Numbered from the stretch's first letter, positions 1 through 7,408 are shown. The stretch: DNA of 7,617 bases from an uncultured Bacteroidales bacterium (GCA_946549475.1 CAMNQO010000079.1:1-7617); one strand, 5' to 3'. Numbers and translations are program-made. Notes: a model not told the origin generated them from the letters alone.

Positions 1-1
1 G

Positions 2-76
2 GACGGCAGCGGCTCGCAGATTGACGACATTTCCGACGGCGGCGAAGGCGGCGGAGACGATTGGGAAATATTATAA
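2..76 (+). CDS. C-terminal end of an upstream gene (partial)
   Basis: This frame is open from the left edge to a TAA at 74-76 and gives 24 residues ending in GGEGGGDDWEIL. The stretch is rich in Gly and Asp and uses GGC/GAC-type codons like the genes that follow. The stop overlaps the Shine-Dalgarno sequence of the next gene and lies 13 bases before its ATG, as expected for a co-transcribed neighbour. Acidic, Gly-rich C-termini ending near a Trp occur in secreted and fimbrillin-type proteins of Bacteroidales, so the upstream gene may belong to the same cell-surface locus; that is inference. Too little is visible to name a product. Twenty-four codons of open frame could also arise by chance. 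Confidence 0.5.
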   Translation, partial: DGSGSQIDDISDGGEGGGDDWEIL

Positions 77-82
77 AGGAGG
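75..82 (+). promoter_or_regulatory. Strong Shine-Dalgarno sequence for the first lipoprotein gene
   Basis: AAAGGAGG is fully complementary to the CCUCCUUU at the 3' end of bacterial 16S rRNA and sits 7 bases before the ATG at 90. It decides the start: the longer open frame back to a TTG at 21 has no signal peptide at its N-terminus, whereas the ATG at 90 opens directly into one. The site overlaps the TAA (74-76) of the upstream frame, an arrangement that allows translational coupling. Bacteroidota ribosomes generally make little use of such sites, so its functional weight is uncertain. Confidence 0.7.
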
Positions 83-89
83 AACGAAT

Positions 90-3000
90 ATGAAGACAAT
101 TCGAAAGCACATTTTTGCGATTCTTCCCTTTGCGGCGATGCTGGCGATGGCTATGGCCGTTTCCTGTACAAAGGAAAATCCCCAGACTGCCGACACGGTG
201 CAGGGAGCATCTTCCGGGAGTACGTCAAATCCCTCCGGGGATGACACTCCCGTACCGGTGGAAAATCCGTCCAAGTACAGTCCCGATGAACTCGTGACGG
301 TGAGGTTTACGGCGGATGCCGAAGGCACCCGTACGAGTATCGGTGAGCCGGGCAGCGGTGCCGGCGGTACGGGCCGCAGCATTACCTGGAACCTCGGTGA
401 TCAAGTGACTTTTGTCTGGGGGCCGGACGCGGAAGACCGGGTCGTCGGTACGGCGGATGAAATCTCGGAAGACGGCAAGCGGGCGACGTTTACGGTCGAA
501 AAAGTCTATACGGGCGCCAAGGCGATTTATGCCATCTATCCGGCCGGAGCTTTCTATTCTTTTACCAAAGGAACGGACTGGGAGACGGACGGTACGGGGA
601 CGGTGCGCGTGAGCATCGGCCAGATGGCGGACGGCACGCGCGTTGACGGCAGTTTTGCCCAGGCGGACGTGTGCCTCGCGCGTACTTCGCTGGAGACCCA
701 CAAGATGAAATTCAAGCATCTCGTCTCATTCATCACGATGACCTCCACCCAATCGGCTGCCCGGGGAGTGCGCCTGGACGCCGGGAGCATTGCCGTGAGC
801 GGTATTTTGCCGGTGGAGGCGACCGTGGGTGCAGACGGCTATACGCAGACCGTGACGCCCGGTGCGGCGGAAAGCACCGCTACGAGCGTGACCGTGGATG
901 CACAGGCGGTCGGGCAGCTTTCCTGGATACCCGTGCTGCCGGGGTTGAGCTTCGCCGAAGGTGTGAATCTTTCTTTCCTGGACGGGAATGACGGAGCCAT
1001 CGGATCGGCGACGATGCGCAACGCCACGACGGTCGCGCTGGGCAGCATGCTGAATTTCTCCCCCACTCTCAATACCAAATTCGCCCGGGACTTTTATGTC
1101 AAGTCCACGGCCGACGGTGCGGGCGACGGCACTTCTTGGGACTCTCCCTGGACGGCCGCGCAGTTGGCCGGGTATCTGGCGGCAGCCCATAGCGAAACAG
1201 GGCTCAGCAGTTCGGCTACGATTAATTTTCATATTGCAGCGGGCACGTACAACCAGTCCTTTACGCCTGCATCCCAGACTCTGCCGGACGCTGTGACGCC
1301 GCGTCCGCTCAATTTTATCTGCGGCTACCCTTCCGGCATTACGGTGGCCAATGCGGCCTCCAATCCGCCCGACCCTTCCCGCAATGCGACCGTCTTTTCC
1401 GGTGAGGGGCTTTCTTCCGGTGTGTGGAAGTTCTGCAAAACCAATACTTTTTCCATCAACGGGATGACCGTCAGCGGATATGTGGGCACCACGACCAATG
1501 ATACCGCATTTGCCCTCTATAGTGACGAAAAGGAGGCGGTGTACCAAACCGTGCGGGGCACGATGACGGATTGCGTCTTTTCGGACAATGACAACACGAA
1601 GGGAGCCGTATTCCATGTATCCGCCGCCGTCTCGATTTATTGGGGAGCCGTCGCCGTTTTCAACCGTTGTACTTTTTCCGGCAATCTGGCTTCTGCAGGT
1701 GCGGCGCTCAATACGGACAGCAATGCCGAGGTGACGCTCAATGATTGTCTCTTCTCCGGCAACCTGGTTGCTCTGCACCAAGGCAACAATGCCCAGGATT
1801 GCGGCGGAGCCGTCAAGGTATCAAGCGGTGCTACGCTGGTCGCGAACAATACGGTCTTTTCCGGGAACGGAGTGGTGGCCGCTGCGACCGTCGGATACGG
1901 CGGCGCCCTATGGATAGAATCCGCCGGATGCAATGTCACCATCAACGGCGGCTCTTTCACCGGCAACTATGTCGCCAATCCTGCCGGCAAGGGCGGGGCC
2001 GTTTTCCTGCAAGGGGGGACGCTGAATCTTAACGGCGTTACTTTCCGTGAGAATGCCTGCACGGCGGCGGCCACTACGACGGGCGGCGGCGCCGTCTTCA
2101 TCGGTTATGACAGTTATAAATCCGGTAACAATGTCGTTCTCAATGCGACCGACTGTACTTTTGACGGCAATCTGTTGGCGGAACGCGGCGACGATAATGA
2201 TACGGCTGCCGGCGGCGGCGCCTTCTACATAGACCCGGCGGCGGACAAGACCGTCAGTTGCAATTTCAGCGGAACCACCTTTTCCAACCATATCCTCAAC
2301 AATATGCACGGCGGCGTGTTCTATGTCACCGGCGGCACCCTGGATTTTGCCGGCTGTACCTTTGAAGGAAATGATACCCGATGGACATACACCGGTACCC
2401 CCGCTTCCGGAAAGATTCTCAATCAAGGCAGTGTGATGACGAATTACGGGGCGAATTGTACCTTCCGGGACTCGACGGTCTTTCTCTCGAATGTCTGCAC
2501 ATCGGGCGGTGTCCTGTATCTGCCGGATGCTGCAACGGGCGGGTACTTCCATGTGGACAAATGCCGTTTCCACCAAAACAGTTCTACCGGGAGCGGCACC
2601 GTCTTCCGTATGCCCAAAAACGACGGCAATTCCTTGGTCGTCAGCAATTCCCGCTTTACCCGCAATACCTCTTCCGCTTCGGGTGCCGTCGCCGCTGTCT
2701 TCAAGAATACGGAAGCGACCTTCTCCAATTGTACTTTTGAGTACAATACGGCTGCCAGTTTCGGCGGTTGTATCTATGTCGGCGGCGAAACTTCTTTCAG
2801 CGTCAGTGAAGTGAAGCCGGTTACGGTCAGCGACTGCGTCTTCAACCACAATAACGCCTCCGGCGGAGGCGGAGCCATTGAAGTCTCCAATGCCGGCTGT
2901 GACGGAACAGACAAAACCTGCAATTCCGACATCGAAATCTTGCGCTGCACTTTTACTGATAACTCATCTGTGGCATATGGCGGTGCGGTCGGCATCCGTT

Positions 3001-4190
3001 CCTGTGGCAATGCTTCGGTGCGGGACTGTGTATTTACCGGCAACTATACGACGAAGCTGGCCGGTACCGGATCGGGCGGTGCATTGTCTGTCCGTGACGG
3101 CAACAAGAGCGGATATACCGGGAATGTAACGGTCTCCGGCTGTTCGTTTGCAGACAACCACACGGCGACGGACGGGACGAATTTCAATACAATACGGGGC
3201 GGCGCCCTGCAGATCAACGCTTATGGAAGCGACGCCAGTATGGACATACGCATGGACAAGTGCGTATTTGTGAACAATTATGCCACGCAGGGCGGTGCCG
3301 TCCGTTGTCACGGAAGCGCTTCGGGACAGTACCGTCTGTTTGTCAACGACTGCGTCTTCGAGAAAAACCACATAGCCGCAGGTTATGGAACGACGCTTCG
3401 TGCGGACGGATGCCGGCTGTGCATGAACAACTGCACCCTGCACGACAGCTGGACCGAAAACCGTACCGGAAAGTACGGGTGCTGGGTGGATATCTGCGAT
3501 GTGTCCGGTGTCTTTTCCAGCAATACGCTGATCGGTCAGGCGCAGCGCTCGTCCGGAGATACCGGGACGACGATGCAAAGGAATGAGGTGGTCTCTTATG
3601 CGGCGCTCGTCCGTCTGGACTATTACAGCAGCGCATCTCCCGACCTGCACTTTATCAACAATATCATCGCTCCGACGCAGGACTGGGTATATTCTTTCAT
3701 CCAGAACGCGCCCAAAGCTACCGGCTATGATTTGAATACCTGTTTCTATGCCAATAAAATGGGACCTTTCGTGCCGGCCGAAGTCGGGAATGATGACCAG
3801 TCCGTAGCGATTACCAACAAGGGTGAAAGTGACGGGGCCAACGCGGTCAATTTCAAGGGAACCGCTTCCTATTTCGGCGGATTGAGCTGGGTTGCCGGCA
3901 ATCCGCTTTCCCGCACCGGCACCTACTGGTATTGGAACGGAACACTTGCGACCGGTTCGCCGACGACAAAGATTTCCGTTGAGACGCTCGCTTCCCGGAT
4001 CCGGACGGCCGACAGTGATTTCTACGCATGGCTCTCCACTCCGGGTATCGACGGCATCTATATGGACCAGCGCGGCAGTGTCCGTACTTCTCCCGTTGCG
4101 ACCGGCGCCTTCGATCCGGGTAATGCCGGACTTGTGACCCATGACGATGTGGACGACCTGAGCCGTCAGACGGTAGAACTGACCGATTAA
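90..4190 (+). CDS. Surface lipoprotein: fimbrillin-like region plus long parallel beta-helix (about 20 coils)
   Basis: The predicted protein has 1366 residues. Residues 1-26 form a lipoprotein signal peptide (KTIRKH basic end, hydrophobic core, lipobox AVSC, lipidated Cys26). Residues 27-68 are a Ser/Thr/Gly/Pro/Asp-rich linker. Residues 70-330 resemble the fimbrillin family: GTRTSIG at about 79, W..GDQVTF, YAIYPAG at 147 and FKHLVSF at 208. The entry to the helix starts at Y336 (YVKSTADGAGDGTSW), followed by a GGYP-like segment written CGYPSG. About 20 beta-helix coils span residues 492-1133. The C-terminal cap includes SNTLIGQ, a Trp/Tyr-rich patch and TPGIDGIYMDQRG (DQRG at 1326-1329), and resembles the ends of 'choice-of-anchor Q' beta-helix proteins. 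A 22-residue acidic tail follows. Family knowledge suggests an outer-membrane lipoprotein facing the cell surface, most likely adhesive; a polysaccharide-binding or lyase role is not excluded, but I see no catalytic site. The start is set by the ribosome binding site and the signal peptide. Confidence 0.9.
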   Translation: MKTIRKHIFAILPFAAMLAMAMAVSCTKENPQTADTVQGASSGSTSNPSGDDTPVPVENPSKYSPDELVTVRFTADAEGTRTSIGEPGSGAGGTGRSITWNLGDQVTFVWGPDAEDRVVGTADEISEDGKRATFTVEKVYTGAKAIYAIYPAGAFYSFTKGTDWETDGTGTVRVSIGQMADGTRVDGSFAQADVCLARTSLETHKMKFKHLVSFITMTSTQSAARGVRLDAGSIAVSGILPVEATVGADGYTQTVTPGAAESTATSVTVDAQAVGQLSWIPVLPGLSFAEGVNLSFLDGNDGAIGSATMRNATTVALGSMLNFSPTLNTKFARDFYVKSTADGAGDGTSWDSPWTAAQLAGYLAAAHSETGLSSSATINFHIAAGTYNQSFTPASQTLPDAVTPRPLNFICGYPSGITVANAASNPPDPSRNATVFSGEGLSSGVWKFCKTNTFSINGMTVSGYVGTTTNDTAFALYSDEKEAVYQTVRGTMTDCVFSDNDNTKGAVFHVSAAVSIYWGAVAVFNRCTFSGNLASAGAALNTDSNAEVTLNDCLFSGNLVALHQGNNAQDCGGAVKVSSGATLVANNTVFSGNGVVAAATVGYGGALWIESAGCNVTINGGSFTGNYVANPAGKGGAVFLQGGTLNLNGVTFRENACTAAATTTGGGAVFIGYDSYKSGNNVVLNATDCTFDGNLLAERGDDNDTAAGGGAFYIDPAADKTVSCNFSGTTFSNHILNNMHGGVFYVTGGTLDFAGCTFEGNDTRWTYTGTPASGKILNQGSVMTNYGANCTFRDSTVFLSNVCTSGGVLYLPDAATGGYFHVDKCRFHQNSSTGSGTVFRMPKNDGNSLVVSNSRFTRNTSSASGAVAAVFKNTEATFSNCTFEYNTAASFGGCIYVGGETSFSVSEVKPVTVSDCVFNHNNASGGGGAIEVSNAGCDGTDKTCNSDIEILRCTFTDNSSVAYGGAVGIRSCGNASVRDCVFTGNYTTKLAGTGSGGALSVRDGNKSGYTGNVTVSGCSFADNHTATDGTNFNTIRGGALQINAYGSDASMDIRMDKCVFVNNYATQGGAVRCHGSASGQYRLFVNDCVFEKNHIAAGYGTTLRADGCRLCMNNCTLHDSWTENRTGKYGCWVDICDVSGVFSSNTLIGQAQRSSGDTGTTMQRNEVVSYAALVRLDYYSSASPDLHFINNIIAPTQDWVYSFIQNAPKATGYDLNTCFYANKMGPFVPAEVGNDDQSVAITNKGESDGANAVNFKGTASYFGGLSWVAGNPLSRTGTYWYWNGTLATGSPTTKISVETLASRIRTADSDFYAWLSTPGIDGIYMDQRGSVRTSPVATGAFDPGNAGLVTHDDVDDLSRQTVELTD
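1563..3488 (+). repeat. Coding repeat region: about 20 beta-helix coils with C-x-F-x-x-N / GGA motif
   Basis: Residues 492-1133 of the first lipoprotein consist of about 20 degenerate repeats averaging 32 residues. The core is [ND/S/R]-C-[TV]-F-x-x-N, a variable loop, then GGA[VILF] and a short strand. Examples are NRCTFSGN, NDCLFSGN, TDCTFDGN, SNCTFEYN, SDCVFNHN and DKCVFVNN. By eye, 15 of 20 coils carry the Cys two residues before the Phe; the exceptions fall at coils 4, 5, 6, 8 and 12. The periodicity fits a right-handed parallel beta-helix with aligned Cys and Asn positions. Coil boundaries are approximate, and coils 9-10 are hard to register. At DNA level, adjacent coils share only short identical runs (for example CGACTGCGTCTTC near 2830 and 3348), so the repeats are old rather than freshly duplicated. 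Confidence 0.85.
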
Positions 4191-4214
4191 AGTGTATGTA
4201 TAAATGGCAAGGAT

Positions 4215-7200
4215 ATGAAAAGATACACGATATATAGCATTTCAGCAGCATTTGTTCTGGCCGGTGCCCTGACCGCATGTCAGAGAGCCGAATTTGTTCC
4301 GCAGGAAAGCGGTCCCGTATCCGGAGAGGGTGTCCGGTTGAAGGCCTTTGCGGAGGCGCCGCATGGTACGCGCACGGCGATTTCTTCCGATACGGACGCT
4401 TCTGCTTCCGTCAGTTGGACTGCCGACGATGCCGCCGATGTCTTTTATGCCACGGGCAGTACCACGGCCACGGTCGACGGCGTGTCGGCCTCCGGCTACG
4501 ATGCGGCTCATCTGTCCGCTACCTTTGTCACGGCGGATGCCATTCCAACCGCCGTGACGGACCTTTATGCGGTCTATCCCGCTTCCGCGACCTCTTCCCT
4601 GTCGGGCAGCACGCTCAGCGTGACCATCCCTGCCGTGCAGGACGGGACTTTCAAAGGGGCCAATTATATGGTGGCCAGGACGACGCCGGCGGCTGCCTCC
4701 ATGCAGTTCCGCCATCTCGTCTCCTATCTCGAAATCAAGGTCAGCAGCGCATCCGTCACCCGCATCGTGATTGCCGGAGAAAACGGCGAAGGCCTTGTCG
4801 GGACCCTTCCTGTCACCTTTGACGAGGATGGGATTCCCCAGGCGGGTACGGCCTCTTCGACGGCTGCCGCCATCACGCTGACGGTCGCTGGCGCAGGCAA
4901 TTACTATGCAGCCCTGCTGCCCGGACTCAGTCTGAACAAGGGCCTGTCCATCCGCTTTTATGACAGCGCGGGCAACATCCTCAATTCCTACTGTCATCAG
5001 AATGCTTTGGCGACAGTACGGGGGGCCATCCATTATTTCACCGACGCATCCGGTATCGACGGCCGCAGCCGTTACCTGTACGCAACGGTTTCCGGAGCGG
5101 GCGACAAGGACGGCTCTTCCTGGGCCAATGCGATGGACAAGGCGGGGCTGTATGCCTTCCTCAACGACGGACAACTCCAAAAGGACGGCGTACTGACAGC
5201 CCTCACGGAGGAGCAGCGCAACGCCCTTTCCGGCGTGACCCTGCGTCTCGGAGCCGGTACCTATGCGATGGGAGCCCGGACAACCTTGACCGGGCTGGCT
5301 ACGGCGGAAGGCATGGAGGTCAATATCGTCGGCGGTTATCCCGCCGCCGGCGGTCTGACACCCGACCCGGTAAGCAACGAGACGATCCTTTCCGGGGCCT
5401 CTTCCTATCAGATTCTGTTCGCATATCCCGCATCTTCCGATTCGCTCGCCCTGTCCTTGACCGGGCTGACGCTCAGCGGTTCCAGCACAAATCGCGGCGG
5501 GGCGGCGGCCCTGGAATTTCACGGCGCGAAAATGGGTGTCCGTATGAATGATTGCGTGATTGAGGACAATGTCAATGGCTATGCCATCGGCGGAATCCAG
5601 CTGGCCGACGGAGTCTATGCGGAGATTACGGACTGTATATTCAGCAACAATCGGGCGGGGCAAGGGGCCGCAGCCGGTGTGGACGGAAGCATCACCGATG
5701 TGACTTTTACCCGTTGCGTCTTTTCCGGAAATCAGGCAAGCCTGAAAGGCGGGGCCATCAAGTTCTCAGAATCAGCAACCGATGCGAAATTGACTTGCAT
5801 CGATTGTGATTTTACCGGCAATACGGCCGCTGACTGGGGCGGGGCTTTCTATTGCAATGCACCGGCTACGGCCGTCGCTTCTTTCACGGGCTGTACTTTC
5901 GGTGATGCTTCGGATGCCACGAAAAAGAATGCCGTGACCAACTACGGCGGCGGAGCCGTTTATCTTGGCAAGAATGGATATGCCAGTTCGATTACCTTTA
6001 ATAATTGCAACTTCTATGGCAATACCGCAAAATCCGGGGGCGGAGCCATCCATGTTTCCAATGATTTGAACGCCGCTGAGAGCACTTGCCAGACCAATCT
6101 GACGCTGACGGGGTGTTTCTTCAAGGGCAACAATGTCAGCAAAGATACCCGCACGATACCCAACGGGAGCGGCGGAGCGGTGGATTTCCGTTCCAGCGGC
6201 ACGCTGACGATCAGCGACTGTACTTTCTATCAGAACTATACGTCGGAAAATGCCGATGCTGACGGCTATCTGTTCAGCGGCGGGGCCCTCTGCATCAGTG
6301 ACGGCAATATGGGCAGCGCCAAACCGGCGGTAGTGCGTATCTCCGGCACGACCTTCGAGGGCAACCACACGGCCACCTCGGTGCGGGAAACTTATCACAT
6401 GAACTGCGGCGGAGCGATCGCCGTCATCGGCGGCAACAACGGGACCGCCAGCAGGGAGTCGTATGCCAAAGTCTATATCGACAAGTGCAGTTTTCTGGAC
6501 AACTATGCCAATCAGGGCGGCGCACTCTTTGTGGGAGGCGCTCCCGGCATCGGAGGAACGACCTTCCTTAATGACTGCCTGTTCGACGGCAACTACATCC
6601 TCTATCAGTATGGCACGACCATCAATGCCTATAAAGGCGGTACCCTGTGCATCAACAACGCCACTTTCCACAATTCTTATACGACCCGGGCGTCCGCCAA
6701 GGGAAAATGGCGTTGCTGGATCAATTTCAACGCGACCAACTTCCTGCTGTCCAACTCCACCCTCATCGGACAGACCCAGGGCTCTTCCGGTGATATCGCT
6801 GATGACGCTGCGTCGAGTTTTCCCTCCCTGGTCCGTTTCGACGGCAGCGATTACAACGGTACCTATTGGGCGGCATTCGAGAATAATCTGATTGTCAACA
6901 CCAAGGCGACCGATGCCTCTTCAACCTACTATTCTCTCGTCAATGACAGCGCAGCGCAATTGGCTCGTGACAACAACAGCCCCTGGTCCGGTTTCCGCCC
7001 TTTCATGTCCAACAAGATTACCCATGTGTGCCAGAATGTCGGCGGAAATTCCGGCAAAGGTTTCGATACGAACTATCCTTCTTCCAAGGGCGCTTCGTTT
7101 ACCAACGGGGCTTATGCATCCACCTTGACCGGCCTGACCTGGAACGCCGGATCCCCGCGCACCTACCGGAACTGTTACTGGTCCTGGTCGGCCTGTACCG

Positions 7201-7361
7201 CCAATGACAAAAAAGCGTCGAATACGAATGTAACCAATGATGTTACCAATGACTATCCGGAATTCGGCGCCTGGCTCAAGACGGCCGGTATCGACGGCTT
7301 CTCCAAGGACCAGCGCGGGACGGCCCGTCCTTCCTCCGTCAAAGCCGGGGCCGTCGAATAA
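4215..7361 (+). CDS. Surface lipoprotein paralogue: fimbrillin-like region plus shorter parallel beta-helix (about 12 coils)
   Basis: The predicted protein has 1048 residues. Residues 1-22 form a lipoprotein signal peptide (MKRYT, hydrophobic core, lipobox LTAC, Cys22). After a linker far shorter than that of the preceding protein, residues 40-280 are fimbrillin-like: GTRTAI with R53, SVSWTADD, YAVYPAS at 118 and FRHLVSYL at 165. The helix entry begins at Y287 (YLYATVSGAGDKDGSSW), followed by IVGGYPA and DPVSNETILSG. About 12 coils span residues 443-836. The cap repeats its neighbour's signature: NSTLIGQTQGSSGD, a Trp-rich patch, GAWLKTAGIDG and DQRG at 1032-1035, ending at KAGAVE with no tail. 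It lies 24 bases after the preceding stop without an evident promoter or terminator, so co-transcription is likely. AAGGA at 4209-4213 is too close to the ATG to be a good ribosome binding site, and the signal peptide supports this start. The role is probably surface adhesion beside its paralogue; ligand and enzymatic activity are unknown. Confidence 0.9.
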   Translation: MKRYTIYSISAAFVLAGALTACQRAEFVPQESGPVSGEGVRLKAFAEAPHGTRTAISSDTDASASVSWTADDAADVFYATGSTTATVDGVSASGYDAAHLSATFVTADAIPTAVTDLYAVYPASATSSLSGSTLSVTIPAVQDGTFKGANYMVARTTPAAASMQFRHLVSYLEIKVSSASVTRIVIAGENGEGLVGTLPVTFDEDGIPQAGTASSTAAAITLTVAGAGNYYAALLPGLSLNKGLSIRFYDSAGNILNSYCHQNALATVRGAIHYFTDASGIDGRSRYLYATVSGAGDKDGSSWANAMDKAGLYAFLNDGQLQKDGVLTALTEEQRNALSGVTLRLGAGTYAMGARTTLTGLATAEGMEVNIVGGYPAAGGLTPDPVSNETILSGASSYQILFAYPASSDSLALSLTGLTLSGSSTNRGGAAALEFHGAKMGVRMNDCVIEDNVNGYAIGGIQLADGVYAEITDCIFSNNRAGQGAAAGVDGSITDVTFTRCVFSGNQASLKGGAIKFSESATDAKLTCIDCDFTGNTAADWGGAFYCNAPATAVASFTGCTFGDASDATKKNAVTNYGGGAVYLGKNGYASSITFNNCNFYGNTAKSGGGAIHVSNDLNAAESTCQTNLTLTGCFFKGNNVSKDTRTIPNGSGGAVDFRSSGTLTISDCTFYQNYTSENADADGYLFSGGALCISDGNMGSAKPAVVRISGTTFEGNHTATSVRETYHMNCGGAIAVIGGNNGTASRESYAKVYIDKCSFLDNYANQGGALFVGGAPGIGGTTFLNDCLFDGNYILYQYGTTINAYKGGTLCINNATFHNSYTTRASAKGKWRCWINFNATNFLLSNSTLIGQTQGSSGDIADDAASSFPSLVRFDGSDYNGTYWAAFENNLIVNTKATDASSTYYSLVNDSAAQLARDNNSPWSGFRPFMSNKITHVCQNVGGNSGKGFDTNYPSSKGASFTNGAYASTLTGLTWNAGSPRTYRNCYWSWSACTANDKKASNTNVTNDVTNDYPEFGAWLKTAGIDGFSKDQRGTARPSSVKAGAVE
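5541..6722 (+). repeat. Coding repeat region: about 12 beta-helix coils with C-x-F-x-x-N / GGA motif
   Basis: Residues 443-836 of the second lipoprotein hold about 12 repeats averaging 33 residues, of the same type as in the neighbouring gene. Examples are TDCIFSNN, TRCVFSGN, IDCDFTGN, NNCNFYGN, SDCTFYQN, DKCSFLDN and NDCLFDGN, most followed by GGA[IVLF]. Ten of the 12 carry the Cys; coil 9 (GTTFEGN) and coil 12 (NNATFHN) do not. The last three coils align closely with the last three of the first protein: DKC.F..NYA.QGGA, NDC.F..N...YGTT, then a C-[MI]-NN segment ending in CW[VI]. Boundaries were set by eye. Confidence 0.85.
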
Positions 7362-7363
7362 TT

Positions 7364-7408
7364 GTTATTATTCCTGATAATTTTTGTCTTTGCGACATTG
7401 ATAATAAC
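7364..7408. repeat. Inverted repeat in the AT-rich gap before the small peptide gene
   Basis: GTTATTAT at 7364-7371 is perfectly complementary to ATAATAAC at 7401-7408, an 8-bp stem enclosing 29 bases. The same left arm can instead pair with ATAAT at 7377-7381 through a 5-base loop, directly followed by a run of T (7382-7385). The two pairings exclude each other. Both are almost purely A-T, so neither is a convincing terminator, and AT-rich DNA produces such repeats by chance. If real, it could mark an mRNA processing or attenuation site between the large lipoprotein genes and the downstream genes. The rest of 7362-7417 shows no recognisable promoter. Confidence 0.3.

Noticed and set aside
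21..89. Extended start of the first lipoprotein at TTG 21
   Set aside because: It would put 23 non-hydrophobic residues before the signal peptide and would ignore the Shine-Dalgarno at 75-82. The ATG at 90 explains both.
4191..4214. Separate tiny frame or promoter between the two large genes
   Set aside because: The ATG at 4204 gives only four codons before TGA, the ATG at 4196 leads to a 13-codon frame, and 24 bases leave no room for a recognisable promoter.
2013..5025. G6 tracts at 2013-2018 and 5020-5025 as phase-variation sites
   Set aside because: Both genes contain one, but six bases is short for slipped-strand switching and is expected in Gly/Ala-rich GC-rich coding DNA. No other homopolymer or short tandem repeat supports it.
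726..5663. Long open frames on the minus strand (for example 726-1781, 2964-4142 and 4242-5663)
   Set aside because: They lie wholly inside the two large genes, have Arg/Gly/Ala/Ile-rich compositions typical of the reverse complement of GC-rich coding DNA, and show no signal peptide, recognisable domain or start signal. The + strand products have clear domains throughout.
1563..6722. Recent tandem duplication of coils at DNA level
   Set aside because: Coils match as protein motifs, but by eye identical DNA runs are only about 11-13 bases and codons differ between coils. No long direct repeat was found, so recent recombinational expansion is not supported.
90..7361. Pectate lyase or other polysaccharide lyase activity
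   Set aside because: The beta-helix fold is shared with such enzymes, but I could not identify a conserved catalytic Arg/Lys or calcium-binding Asp cluster. The repeats are of adhesin type, so no enzyme was called.
7367..7385. Rho-independent terminator after the second lipoprotein gene
   Set aside because: The stem is only five A-T pairs (ATTAT/ATAAT) with no G-C pairs. The T run alone is not enough.
7378..7392. Bacteroidota-type promoter (TAnnTTTG, with an upstream TTTG) before the small peptide
   Set aside because: TAATTTTTG at 7378-7386 has three rather than two bases between TA and TTTG, no matching upstream element lies at the usual spacing, and the second TTTG at 7389 lacks the TA.
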